DNA of 17,317 nt from Clostridiales bacterium (GCA_022777455.1 JALFGI010000158.1:1-17317); one strand, 5' to 3'; shown: positions 1 through 7,055, counted from the stretch's first letter. Notes: generated by a model not told the origin, from the sequence alone. Made by a program: numbers and translations.

Positions 1-1
1 T

Positions 2-2218
2 GTGATGATGTCCATTGCCGACAACTGGAGCAACAGCAAGCGCGCCCGGCTCCACGAGCGGAAGGCCTACTACATCTCCGCAGAGTACCTGATCGGCCGG
101 CTGGTGTATTCCAACCTGTACAATCTGGGCATCCTGGACGAGATGAAGCAGCTCTTCGCCTCCCGGGGCGTGGACCTGGCCGTGCTGGAAGACATCGAGG
201 ATGCCGCTCTGGGCAACGGCGGTCTGGGCCGCCTGGCTGCCTGCTTCCTGGATTCCGCCGCTTCCACCAACATTCCTCTGTCCGGCTATGGCCTGCGGTA
301 TAAGTACGGCCTGTTCAAGCAGAGCTTCGATGCCGAGGGCAGCCAGAAGGAAGCCGCCGACGACTGGAGCAAGTACGGCGATCCCTGGTCCTACCGCCGC
401 TACAACCACACCGTGAAGATCAAGTTCCCCGACCACACCGTGCTGGCTGTGCCCTACGATGTGCCTGTGATCGGCTACGGTACCAACAACATCAACACCC
501 TGCGCCTGTGGCAGTGCGAGCCCGAAACGCCCCTGGACTTTAATGCGTTCAATGATCAGGATTACGCCCGGGCTCTGGCCGAGAAGAACAAGGCCGAGGA
601 CATCACCCGGGTCCTGTACCCCAACGACTCCACCTGGGAGGGCAAGCGGCTGAGAATCAAGCAGCAGTATGTGCTGTCCTCCGCTTCCCTGCAGGACATG
701 ATGCGCACCTTCAAGACGGCCCATGGCAATGACCTGTCCCACTTCGCGGACTTCTATGCCGTGCAGCTCAACGATACCCATCCCGCCATGTCCATCCCCG
801 AACTGATCCGCCTGCTGATGCTGGAGGGCATGGACTTTGAGCAGAGCTTCAGCATTGCCCAGCGCACCTTCTCCTATACCAACCACACCGTTATGAGCGA
901 GGCTCTGGAAAAGTGGCCTCTGGACCTGCTGCGCAGCGTGGTGCCCGAAATCGTGGACATCATTGTCCGCATTGACGAGCGGCTGAAGCGGGAGAACCCC
1001 AACCTGTTCATTGTGAAGGACAACACGGCCCACATGGCAAATCTGTCCATCTATGTGGGTTCTTATGTCAACGGCGTGGCTGCCATCCACACCCAGATCC
1101 TGAAGGACGACTGCTTCAAGGATTGGTACCATATGTTCCCCCAGCGCTTCCAGAACAAGACCAACGGCGTGACCCCCCGCCGGTGGATGGGCCTGTGCAA
1201 CCCCGAGCTGACCCAGCTGATCAAGTACCGGGTGGGCGGCGACTTCCTGAAGGATATGGATAAGCTGGCCAAGCTGAAGCCCATGATCGACGACGACATG
1301 GTCCGTCAGTTCAACGCCGTCAAGCGCACCAAAAAGGAGCAGCTGTGCAAGGTCATCGCCGAACATGAGGGTGTGCAGCTGAACCCCGACTTTGTTTTTG
1401 ACGTGCAGGTCAAGCGTCTGCACGAGTACAAGCGCCAGCTGATGAACGCCCTGTCCATTGTGGATATTTACTTCCGCCTGAAGAACGGCGAGCTGCCCAA
1501 TTTCCAGCCCACTGCCTTCATCTTCGGCGCCAAGTCCGCTCCCGGCTACGCCCGGGCCAAGGCCATCATCCGCTACATCAACCGGATTGCCCGGATGATC
1601 AACAACGACCCCGCCGTGGCCGACAAGCTGAAGGTGGTGTTCGTACAGAACTACAACTGCTCCTACGCTGAGCACATCATCCCCGCCGCCGATATTTCCG
1701 AGCAGATCTCTCCTGCGGGCACCGAAGCCTCCGGCACCGGCAACATGAAGCTGATGCTCAACGGCGCTGTGACCCTGGGCACCCTGGACGGCGCCAATGT
1801 GGAGATTGCCCAGGAGGCCGGCAAGGAGAACGAGTATATCTTCGGCCACACCGTGGAGCAGATCAACGCCTGCAAGGACAGCTACCATGCCCGGGGGATC
1901 TACGACAGCAATCCCTACCTGCACCGGGCCATCGATACCCTGGTGGACGGTACCGTTCCCACCGACGATGCCCAGCGTGAGCTGTACCATGCTCTGCTGG
2001 ACGGCGCTTCCTGGCACAAGGCCGACCACTACTTCGTCCTGCTGGACTACGCTTCCTACATCGACACCAAGCTGAAGGCCAACGCCGACTATGCCGACCG
2101 CCTGAACTTCGGCCGCAAGTGCCTGATGAACATCGCCAGCGGCGCCAAGTTCTCCTCCGACCGGACCATCCGTCAGTACGCCGAGGAAATCTGGCACATC
2201 CAGCCCACCCAGTATTGA
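2..2218 (+). CDS. glgP: Glycogen/maltodextrin phosphorylase (5' end outside window)
   Basis: PLP-dependent glycogen phosphorylase (GT35 family). In the cytoplasm it releases glucose-1-phosphate from the non-reducing ends of alpha-1,4-glucans. The visible 738 codons carry the family landmarks: a KAYYISAEYLIGR stretch near residue 21, GNGGLGRLAACFLDS near residue 71, VLYPNDSTWEGKRLRIKQQY in the middle, and the cofactor motif EASGTGNMKLMLNGA. The PLP-binding lysine is codon 583 (bases 1748-1750). The frame runs to the left edge. Family members are about 800 residues and have roughly 50 more residues before the first motif, so the GTG/ATG codons at 2-10 are probably internal and the true start lies upstream. 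Codon use is strongly biased to CTG, AAG, GGC and ATC, consistent with high expression. It ends 13 bp before a strong terminator. Substrate preference (glycogen or maltodextrin) cannot be told from sequence. Confidence 0.96.
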   Translation: MMMSIADNWSNSKRARLHERKAYYISAEYLIGRLVYSNLYNLGILDEMKQLFASRGVDLAVLEDIEDAALGNGGLGRLAACFLDSAASTNIPLSGYGLRYKYGLFKQSFDAEGSQKEAADDWSKYGDPWSYRRYNHTVKIKFPDHTVLAVPYDVPVIGYGTNNINTLRLWQCEPETPLDFNAFNDQDYARALAEKNKAEDITRVLYPNDSTWEGKRLRIKQQYVLSSASLQDMMRTFKTAHGNDLSHFADFYAVQLNDTHPAMSIPELIRLLMLEGMDFEQSFSIAQRTFSYTNHTVMSEALEKWPLDLLRSVVPEIVDIIVRIDERLKRENPNLFIVKDNTAHMANLSIYVGSYVNGVAAIHTQILKDDCFKDWYHMFPQRFQNKTNGVTPRRWMGLCNPELTQLIKYRVGGDFLKDMDKLAKLKPMIDDDMVRQFNAVKRTKKEQLCKVIAEHEGVQLNPDFVFDVQVKRLHEYKRQLMNALSIVDIYFRLKNGELPNFQPTAFIFGAKSAPGYARAKAIIRYINRIARMINNDPAVADKLKVVFVQNYNCSYAEHIIPAADISEQISPAGTEASGTGNMKLMLNGAVTLGTLDGANVEIAQEAGKENEYIFGHTVEQINACKDSYHARGIYDSNPYLHRAIDTLVDGTVPTDDAQRELYHALLDGASWHKADHYFVLLDYASYIDTKLKANADYADRLNFGRKCLMNIASGAKFSSDRTIRQYAEEIWHIQPTQY

Positions 2219-2231
2219 TATCTTCCATTTC

Positions 2232-2260
2232 CGACTGCCCCCAAAAGGGGCAGTCGTTTT
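2232..2260 (+). terminator. Rho-independent terminator of glgP
   Basis: A perfect 10-bp stem (CGACTGCCCC at 2232-2241 with GGGGCAGTCG at 2247-2256) and a 5-nt loop are followed directly by TTTT and an AT-rich tract. It lies just after the glgP stop codon and separates it from the toxin-antitoxin promoter. Confidence 0.93.
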
Positions 2261-2275
2261 ATATTGATTTTCTGA

Positions 2276-2304
2276 TTGCTTTTAGCTATCAAATGCGGTA
2301 TACT
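2276..2304 (+). promoter_or_regulatory. Promoter of the toxin-antitoxin operon
   Basis: A -35 box TTGCTT (2276-2281), a 17-bp spacer and a -10 box TATACT (2299-2304) sit about 33 bp before the antitoxin start. The -10 box lies inside the inverted repeat described at 2289-2321, the usual arrangement for an autorepressed toxin-antitoxin operon. Confidence 0.7.
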
Positions 2305-2321
2305 ATGTACAAAGCATTTGA
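2289..2321. promoter_or_regulatory. Putative antitoxin operator (inverted repeat)
   Basis: Perfect 8-bp arms TCAAATGC (2289-2296) and GCATTTGA (2314-2321) are separated by 17 bp that contain the whole -10 box and a GTATAC palindrome. RelB/DinJ antitoxins are ribbon-helix-helix DNA binders that repress their own promoter, alone or with the toxin. The position makes this the best operator candidate; binding itself is inferred. Confidence 0.6.
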
Positions 2322-2336
2322 AAGTGAGGGACTTTT

Positions 2337-2654
2337 ATGGCAAGATCATCCACAAGAACCGCCAATATTTTTACACGGGTAGACCCGGAAACCAAAGAAC
2401 AGGCAGAATCCATTTTGAACCAGCTGGGGATTCCCATGTCCAACGCCATCGGTATGTTTTTGAAGCAGGTGGTCTTGTGCCGGGGCATCCCCTTTGAAAT
2501 GAAGCTCCCGGCCTCTGCTCCTCTGGCCATCGGGAATCTGACAAAGGAACAGCTTGATCGGGAGCTGGAAAAGGGAATGGAGGATATCCAGTCCGGTCGT
2601 GTCCAGCCCGCAGATATGGTTGAGGCGGAAATGCGCAGGTTATACGGAGTATGA
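2337..2654 (+). CDS. RelB/DinJ-family antitoxin
   Basis: A 105-residue antitoxin of a type II toxin-antitoxin module. The N-terminal part (about residues 9-57: NIFTRVDPETKEQAESIL, then LGIPMSNAIGMFLKQVV and GIPFEMKLP) is the typical RelB/DinJ ribbon-helix-helix DNA-binding and dimerisation region. The C-terminal part (about 68-105) is charged and should wrap and neutralise the toxin. An AGTGAGGG ribosome-binding site lies about 6 nt before the ATG. The stop codon overlaps the toxin start in ATGA, so the two are translationally coupled, antitoxin first. Codon use is less biased than in the flanking metabolic genes (many AAA, GAA and CAG), consistent with acquisition by transfer. The family is secure; the exact subgroup is not. 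Confidence 0.92.
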   Translation: MARSSTRTANIFTRVDPETKEQAESILNQLGIPMSNAIGMFLKQVVLCRGIPFEMKLPASAPLAIGNLTKEQLDRELEKGMEDIQSGRVQPADMVEAEMRRLYGV

Positions 2655-2971
2655 ACGTTGTATATACCCACCGCGCGCAGAACGATCTGCACGATATCTA
2701 CGAGTATATTGCTTTTACCCTCCTGTCACCGGAAAACGCTGCAAGTACAGTCAGGAGAATCATCGAAACGGTACGTTCTTTGGAACAGTTGCCGGAAAGG
2801 AATCCCCTCTATGGGGATGAGCCTTGGCGCAGCAGGGGCCTTCGGTTCGCAGCGACGCGTAACTATCTGATTTTTTATATGGTGGATTCAGCTGCACAAA
2901 CCGTATCCGTTGCAAGAATCCTGTACGGAGGCAGAAATATCCAAAATCAGCTCGATCAAATCGACGACTGA
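2651..2971 (+). CDS. RelE/ParE-superfamily toxin
   Basis: A 106-residue toxin partner of the preceding antitoxin. It has the RelE/ParE fold pattern: an N-terminal strand (VVYTHRAQNDLHDIYEYIA), two helices (about residues 26-46), and C-terminal strands with RGLRFAATRNYLIFYMVD (about 62-79) and VARILYGGRNIQNQL (about 87-101). The helix pattern and the ending resemble ParE-type toxins (gyrase inhibitors), although DinJ-type antitoxins often pair with YafQ/RelE-type mRNA interferases, so the target cannot be fixed by eye. Length is typical. It starts inside the antitoxin stop (ATGA) and has no strong ribosome-binding site of its own. No obvious terminator follows; the next promoter begins about 78 bp downstream. 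Confidence 0.9.
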   Translation: MNVVYTHRAQNDLHDIYEYIAFTLLSPENAASTVRRIIETVRSLEQLPERNPLYGDEPWRSRGLRFAATRNYLIFYMVDSAAQTVSVARILYGGRNIQNQLDQIDD

Positions 2972-3048
2972 TACAACCCATTACATGGATGGAACGGCTT
3001 TGTTTCTACATTTATCTGGTATAAATTAACAAAATTTTGAGATTTCTT

Positions 3049-3077
3049 TTGACAAATCCAACACAGCCATTTATAAT
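3049..3077 (+). promoter_or_regulatory. Perfect-consensus promoter of nfnAB
   Basis: TTGACA (3049-3054), a 17-bp spacer and TATAAT (3072-3077) match the housekeeping sigma consensus at all twelve positions. The predicted start near 3084 gives a leader of about 55 nt. An odd 11-bp palindrome, GCAGTGACTGC (3079-3089), overlaps the start point, and CAAAATTTTG (3030-3039) lies just upstream of the -35 box. Either could be a regulator site. Confidence 0.88.
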
Positions 3078-3138
3078 AGCAGTGACTGCGCATATATCAT
3101 ACAACCGAATACTTGATAAAAAAAGGACGGAATGCAAT

Positions 3139-3993
3139 ATGTATAAAATCGTTCGTAAAAAGGAGCTGAACTCCGCCGTTACCCTGATGGACATCGAAGC
3201 CCCCTTCGTTGCCAAAAAGGCCAAGGCAGGCCAGTTCATCATTTTCCGCGTGGACGAGCAGGGCGAGCGCGTGCCTCTGACCATCGCCGGTTACGACCGG
3301 GAGAAGGGCACCGTCACCATCATCTTCCAGAAGGTCGGCTTCTCCACCAACGCTCTGGGTGCTCTGAATGAGGGCGACTACATCCGCGACTTCGTCGGCC
3401 CCCTGGGCCGTCCCACCGATGTGGAGAACAAGAAGCGGGTGTGTGTGGTCGGCGGCGGCGTGGGCTGCGCCATTGCCCTGCCCGCAGCCAAGGCTTTCCT
3501 GGAGGCCGGTGCCATCGTGGACGTGATCATCGGCTTCCGCTCCAAGGATATCGTGATCCTGGAGGAAGAGTTCAAGGAAGCCTCCACCAACCTGTACCTG
3601 ATGACCGACGACGGCTCCTACGGCGAGAAGGGCTTCGGCACTGTGAAGCTGCAGCAGCTGCTGGAGAGCGGCATCCAGTATGACGAGGTGCTGGCCATCG
3701 GACCTGTGCCCATGATGAAGTTCGTCTGCAAGACCACCGAGCCCTTCGGTGTGCATACCGTGGTGTCCCTGAACCCCATCATGGTGGACGGCACCGGTAT
3801 GTGCGGCGGCTGCCGCGTCACCGTGGGCGGCGAGACCAAGTTCGCCTGCGTGGACGGCCCCGAGTTCGACGGCCACAAGGTGGACTTTGCTGAGCTGATG
3901 AGCCGCAACGTGACCTACCGGGAACGGGAAGCCGAAGTTGCCAAGGACCATGTCTGCCGCATGGACGCCATGGGCAAGGCCCTGATTAAGTAA
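3139..3993 (+). CDS. nfnA: NADH-dependent reduced ferredoxin:NADP+ oxidoreductase, small subunit (NfnA)
   Basis: The 284-residue small subunit of the electron-bifurcating transhydrogenase NfnAB (also annotated as sulfide dehydrogenase SudB or a dihydroorotate dehydrogenase electron-transfer-like protein). Visible parts are a ferredoxin-reductase-type FAD domain with RVPLT (residues 44-48), an NAD(H)-binding GGGVGCA motif (105-111), and a C-terminal [2Fe-2S] site with C222-x2-C225 and C237. D217 lies five residues before the first Cys. The family uses one Asp and three Cys as ligands, and that spacing is present here. An in-frame extension upstream to 3037 would run through the promoter, so I chose the ATG at 3139, with AGGACGG 8 nt before it. 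nfnB follows after 14 bp. Without the neighbour a SudB or PyrK-like role would be possible; the pair makes NfnA the best call. Confidence 0.9.
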   Translation: MYKIVRKKELNSAVTLMDIEAPFVAKKAKAGQFIIFRVDEQGERVPLTIAGYDREKGTVTIIFQKVGFSTNALGALNEGDYIRDFVGPLGRPTDVENKKRVCVVGGGVGCAIALPAAKAFLEAGAIVDVIIGFRSKDIVILEEEFKEASTNLYLMTDDGSYGEKGFGTVKLQQLLESGIQYDEVLAIGPVPMMKFVCKTTEPFGVHTVVSLNPIMVDGTGMCGGCRVTVGGETKFACVDGPEFDGHKVDFAELMSRNVTYREREAEVAKDHVCRMDAMGKALIK

Positions 3994-4007
3994 GGAGGAA
4001 AACCGAA

Positions 4008-5390
4008 ATGGCGAATATGACTCTTGTAAAAACGCCCATGCCCGAGCAGGATCCCAAGGTCCGTGCCCGGAACTTTAAGGAAGTCGCCCTGGGCTATACT
4101 CCCGAGATGGCCATGGAAGAGGCCGGCCGCTGCCTGAACTGCAAGAACCCCAAGTGCGTGGAAGGCTGCCCCGTGAACGTGCGCATTCCCGAATTCATTT
4201 CCAAGGTGGCCGAGGGTGACTTCAAGGCCGCCTATGAGATCATCACCTCCACCAACGCCCTGCCCGCCCTGTCCGGCCGGGTGTGTCCCCAGGAGACCCA
4301 GTGTGAAGCCCGCTGCGTCCGGGGCATCAAGGGCGAGCCTGTGGCCATCGGCCGCCTGGAGCGGTTCGTGGCTGACTGGTACCGGGAAAACGTCAACGCC
4401 ATGCCCGAGAAGGCCGAGTCCAACGGCAAGAAGGTGGCTGTGGTTGGCTCCGGCCCTGCCGGTCTGACCTGCGCCTCCGACCTGGCCAAGAAGGGCTATC
4501 AGGTCTCTCTGTTCGAGGCCCTGCACACCGCCGGCGGCGTGCTGGTTTACGGCATCCCCGAGTTCCGTCTGCCCAAGGCCATCGTGGCCAACGAGGTCAG
4601 CAAGCTGGAGGCCCAGGGTGTTGAAGTCATGACCAACATGGTCATCGGCCGGGTGCTCACCATCGACGAGCTGTTCGAGATGGGCTATCAGGCCGTGTTC
4701 GTGGGCTCCGGCGCCGGCCTGCCCATGTTCATGCACATCCCCGGCGAGTCCCTGAAGGGCGTGATGTCCGCCAACGAGTACCTGACCCGCACCAATCTGA
4801 TGAAGGCCTACGACGAAAATTCCGACACCCCCGTCATCCAGTCCAAGGCAGTGGCGGTTGTGGGCGGCGGCAACGTGGCCATGGACGGCGCCCGCTGCGC
4901 CATGCGTCTGGGCGCTGACCATGTTTACATTGTCTACCGCCGGGGCGAGGCCGAAATGCCCGCCCGGAAGGAAGAGCAGCACCACGCCAAGGAAGAGGGC
5001 ATCGAGTTCAAGACCCTGTGCAACCCCGTGGAGATCATCGGCGACGAGAACGGCCGTGTCTGCGGCATGAAGTGCGTGCGCATGGAGCTGGGTGAGCCCG
5101 ATGCTTCCGGCCGCCGCCGTCCCGTGGAGGTTCCCGGCAGCGAGTTCGTGCTGGATGTGGATACCGTCATCATGGCTCTGGGCACCAGCCCCAACCCCCT
5201 GATCCGCTCCACCACCCCCGGCCTGGACACCAACCGCAAGGGCTGCCTGGTGGTTGACGAGAATGTCATGACCACCCGTGAGGGCGTGTTCGCCGGCGGC
5301 GATGCCGTTACCGGCGCTGCCACCGTCATCCTGGCCATGGGCGCCGGCAAGAAGGGCGCTGCCGCCATCGACGCTTATCTGAGCAAATAA
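4008..5390 (+). CDS. nfnB: NADH-dependent reduced ferredoxin:NADP+ oxidoreductase, large subunit (NfnB; GltD-like)
   Basis: The 460-residue large subunit. In known Nfn complexes it carries the bifurcating FAD, two [4Fe-4S] clusters and the NADP(H) site, coupling NADPH oxidation to reduction of both NAD+ and ferredoxin, or the reverse. Cluster-ligand candidates are C42-x2-C45-x4-C50-x3-C54 and C93, C99, C103. The FAD-binding GSGPAG motif is at 147-152, the NADP-binding GGGNVAMD near 285-292, and a C-terminal FAD motif EGVFAGGDAVTGAATVILAMGAG follows near 425. The protein resembles the glutamate synthase small chain, and automated annotation often says so, but no large glutamate synthase subunit is adjacent and the NfnA partner is. 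AAGGAGGAA precedes the ATG by 8 nt. Codon bias is very strong, as in glgP. Confidence 0.92.
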   Translation: MANMTLVKTPMPEQDPKVRARNFKEVALGYTPEMAMEEAGRCLNCKNPKCVEGCPVNVRIPEFISKVAEGDFKAAYEIITSTNALPALSGRVCPQETQCEARCVRGIKGEPVAIGRLERFVADWYRENVNAMPEKAESNGKKVAVVGSGPAGLTCASDLAKKGYQVSLFEALHTAGGVLVYGIPEFRLPKAIVANEVSKLEAQGVEVMTNMVIGRVLTIDELFEMGYQAVFVGSGAGLPMFMHIPGESLKGVMSANEYLTRTNLMKAYDENSDTPVIQSKAVAVVGGGNVAMDGARCAMRLGADHVYIVYRRGEAEMPARKEEQHHAKEEGIEFKTLCNPVEIIGDENGRVCGMKCVRMELGEPDASGRRRPVEVPGSEFVLDVDTVIMALGTSPNPLIRSTTPGLDTNRKGCLVVDENVMTTREGVFAGGDAVTGAATVILAMGAGKKGAAAIDAYLSK

Positions 5391-5404
5391 ATCTTCCATA
5401 TCAG

Positions 5405-5445
5405 AATCAGCCAGCGCTCCGGCGCTGGCTGATTTGATTTTTATC
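5405..5445 (+). terminator. Terminator of nfnAB
   Basis: A perfect 13-bp stem (5405-5417 with 5422-5434, core CAGCCAGCGC/GCGCTGGCTG) with loop TCCG is followed by TTGATTTTTAT. It starts about 15 bp after the nfnB stop and ends at the stop codon of the convergent XRE gene. The minus-strand side lacks a T-run, so it probably serves mainly the plus strand. Confidence 0.92.
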
Positions 5446-5791
5446 ATTCTATTGCCTTGTTCCTTCGGAGTGTCGCTTTCAGGAAGACCAAGGTATCGGA
5501 CAAAATTTTGACCTCTGTCGGGTCGCAGTCTTCAATGAGCTCCGTCAGCCAATTTTCGCAGATTGGTTTGGCTGCTTTTACTTCTCTGCACAATAGTTCA
5601 TCGGCGGAACAATCCAGTGCGTTGAGCAGCGCGATGAACACTTCAAAGCTGGGGACGGTGGTTCCACCCTCAATGTGGCTCATATGGCTGGGCCCCACAC
5701 CAATCAATTCGGAAAGCTTTTCCTGTGTGAAACCCCGCGCCATCCGCTTTTGCCTGATTCGTTGTCCGATATCAACATAGTCTATTGCCAT
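5444..5791 (-). CDS. XRE-family helix-turn-helix transcriptional regulator
   Basis: A 115-residue Cro/CI-type regulator. The HTH_3 domain covers about residues 7-65: GQRIRQKRMARGFTQEKLSE, then LIGVGPSHMSHIEGGTTVPSFEVFIALLNALDCSADEL, with the recognition helix near 32-42. The remaining 45 residues (IEDCDPTEVKILSDTLVFLKATL) form a short helical tail of unknown role, probably for dimerisation; no peptidase or sensor domain is present. The ATG at 5789-5791 has AGAGGTG 7 nt upstream. The gene is divergent from a 63-residue Cys-rich protein across a 107-bp region full of AATACA half-sites, which suggests it represses itself and that neighbour. Codon use (AAA, GAA, AAT) differs from the nfn genes, hinting at accessory origin. 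Confidence 0.9.
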   Translation of the reverse strand: MAIDYVDIGQRIRQKRMARGFTQEKLSELIGVGPSHMSHIEGGTTVPSFEVFIALLNALDCSADELLCREVKAAKPICENWLTELIEDCDPTEVKILSDTLVFLKATLRRNKAIE

Positions 5792-5807
5792 AATAACACC
5801 TCTGCAT

Positions 5808-5882
5808 TGTAGTACAGGTGTATTGTAAATACAGAAAGTATGTGTTAAAATGACTTAATAATACATCTGTGTTTTTAATACA
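5808..5882. promoter_or_regulatory. Divergent control region with repeated AATACA/TGTATT half-sites
   Basis: This lies between the divergent XRE and small-protein genes. It holds a perfect inverted repeat TGTATT-GTA-AATACA (5819-5833), a TGTA-G-TACA palindrome (5808-5816), a one-mismatch palindrome AATACA-TC-TGTGTT (5860-5873), a lone TGTGTT (5841-5846) and another AATACA (5877-5882). AT-rich -10-like sequences occur on both strands. These are natural operator candidates for the XRE protein, by inference. Confidence 0.55.
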
Positions 5883-5898
5883 GAATGGGGGAAAAAGG

Positions 5899-6090
5899 AT
5901 GGCATACAAACGAAAAGAAGATGAGCACCCGGAAGAAATTCTTACTCCCAGTTACCATGGCAGGCTGTGCCGCCATAATGGGGATGATCCCAATTACGAA
6001 ATTGCCTGTGATGAATGCGATTTCTTCCTGGCGTGCTTTCCGGAATTGGAGACAGGCCCGGTCTATAATTTGGAAGATCTGATGCAATGA
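5899..6090 (+). CDS. Small Cys-rich hypothetical protein
   Basis: A 63-residue protein that I do not recognise. I chose the ATG at 5899 because GGGGGA lies 6-7 nt upstream; an earlier in-frame ATG at 5869 would start inside an operator-like repeat. The sequence has a charged N-terminus (MAYKRKEDEHPEE) and then four cysteines and a histidine: C24-x-H26, C37-x2-C40 and C46 (ACDECDFFLACFP). This pattern could bind a metal such as zinc, but that is inference. There is no signal peptide or membrane segment. It sits divergently from the XRE regulator and convergent with the leucine-rich-repeat-like gene, so it is probably the regulator's target. No domain function is claimed. Confidence 0.68.
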   Translation: MAYKRKEDEHPEEILTPSYHGRLCRHNGDDPNYEIACDECDFFLACFPELETGPVYNLEDLMQ

Positions 6091-6160
6091 ACTTCCTCGG
6101 CTGAGTGATGGTCAAATATTCAGGATTTTCAAAGCCGCTGTCATTTCTGATGGCTGCAAG

Positions 6161-6991
6161 CTATGGTTCCTTTCGATACTTTTCCACCAGTGCGTTGAAT
6201 TCATTCACATACTGATCAAGCCTCTTTTGGTGCTGGGGCAGGTCCAAACCGGGCTTGCGGTAGCCGCAGACGCGGACATCGTTGAGAATGGCATCAGCGG
6301 TGTTGTAAGGGCCCAGGCTGTTTCCTGCCAGATGGGGGAAGTTTGCCACCAAGCGGGCAATCTCCTCCGTGGTCAGCATTCCGGGGTCAAAGTCAAACCG
6401 TTCCAGCTTGGAGGCTTGCTTCAAGAAATCCATTTTGGTGTCCGTGACACGGATGTTTCTCAGTACCAGATGTCGCAGCATTGGCATCCGGCCAAACATA
6501 TCCAACTGCTCCATGGGACAGCGTGTATCGCCAGTGACGCAGAATCGCACCCTTTCCAAGGTGGGTGAAGTGGCCAGAAGCTGGGGATTGCGGGTGATTT
6601 TTTTGCAGTCCATCAGCTCCAGTGCGTTCAGAGCGGTGTTCCGCGAGAAATTCCACAACTTGTCCGTGCCGGTATTCCAGTAGATGTCCACCTGTTCCAG
6701 CTTTGTCAAATCCTCCAGCGGTGAAAAATCCTGGATTTTCTGGCATTTGAAGAAATAGAGATAGCGGTAGGTGCTGCCATAGTGGGATACGAAGTGCTCC
6801 AGGCTTTTCTGATTCATGCCGGTGATTTGCAAGATTTCCGGATGCTTGCCTGTTGCCATTTCATAGTCCACATCCTCCGGGGTCATGCAGCAGGGGGAGA
6901 GGGCGGTGCTTTTGATGTTTTCCGAGCGGGAAACGAAAAGCTGCTTGGGCGTATCCTCTGTATGAATAAAGAACTCGTCTGATTGGGCCAT
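6161..6991 (-). CDS. Leucine-rich-repeat-like protein
   Basis: A 276-residue soluble protein with no signal peptide or membrane segment. The middle has a roughly 24-residue periodicity of LxxLxLxxC/N-type units: LTKLEQVDIYWN (about 95-106), NTALNALELMDC (118-129), SPTLERVRFCV (142-152), MPMLRHLVLRNI (169-180) and ASKLERFDFDP (193-203). This points to a short leucine-rich-repeat solenoid used for protein binding. The N-terminal 80 residues and the basic, helical C-terminus (PQHQKRLDQYVNEFNALVEKYRKE) are not recognised. CAGGAGG lies 7 nt before the ATG. It is a monocistronic minus-strand gene; I see no clear terminator in the 70 bp between its end and the convergent small gene. The LRR assignment is by eye. 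Confidence 0.75.
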   Translation of the reverse strand: MAQSDEFFIHTEDTPKQLFVSRSENIKSTALSPCCMTPEDVDYEMATGKHPEILQITGMNQKSLEHFVSHYGSTYRYLYFFKCQKIQDFSPLEDLTKLEQVDIYWNTGTDKLWNFSRNTALNALELMDCKKITRNPQLLATSPTLERVRFCVTGDTRCPMEQLDMFGRMPMLRHLVLRNIRVTDTKMDFLKQASKLERFDFDPGMLTTEEIARLVANFPHLAGNSLGPYNTADAILNDVRVCGYRKPGLDLPQHQKRLDQYVNEFNALVEKYRKEP

Positions 6992-7055
6992 GGTCTGCCT
7001 CCTGTTTTTGTTTTATCATATCACAAGCGACTGGGTTTGTGTAGCGGCAAAAGGA

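Noticed and set aside
3015..3032. Rex operator upstream of nfnAB
   Set aside because: Only one half-site (TTAACAA) matches; the required left half TTGTTAA is not present at the right distance.
3037..3138. In-frame N-terminal extension of nfnA
   Set aside because: It would start upstream of the promoter -10 box and run through it; the ATG at 3139 has a ribosome-binding site and matches the family start.
4008..5390. Glutamate synthase small chain (gltD)
   Set aside because: The protein resembles GltD, but no large subunit is adjacent, and the immediately upstream NfnA partner with its Asp/Cys3 [2Fe-2S] pattern fits NfnB better.
3915..5447. A 510-codon open frame on the minus strand, antisense to nfnB, rich in His, Gly and Ala
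   Set aside because: It mirrors a strongly codon-biased gene with intact motifs on the plus strand, and its composition is typical of a shadow frame. No ribosome-binding site or recognisable domain is present.
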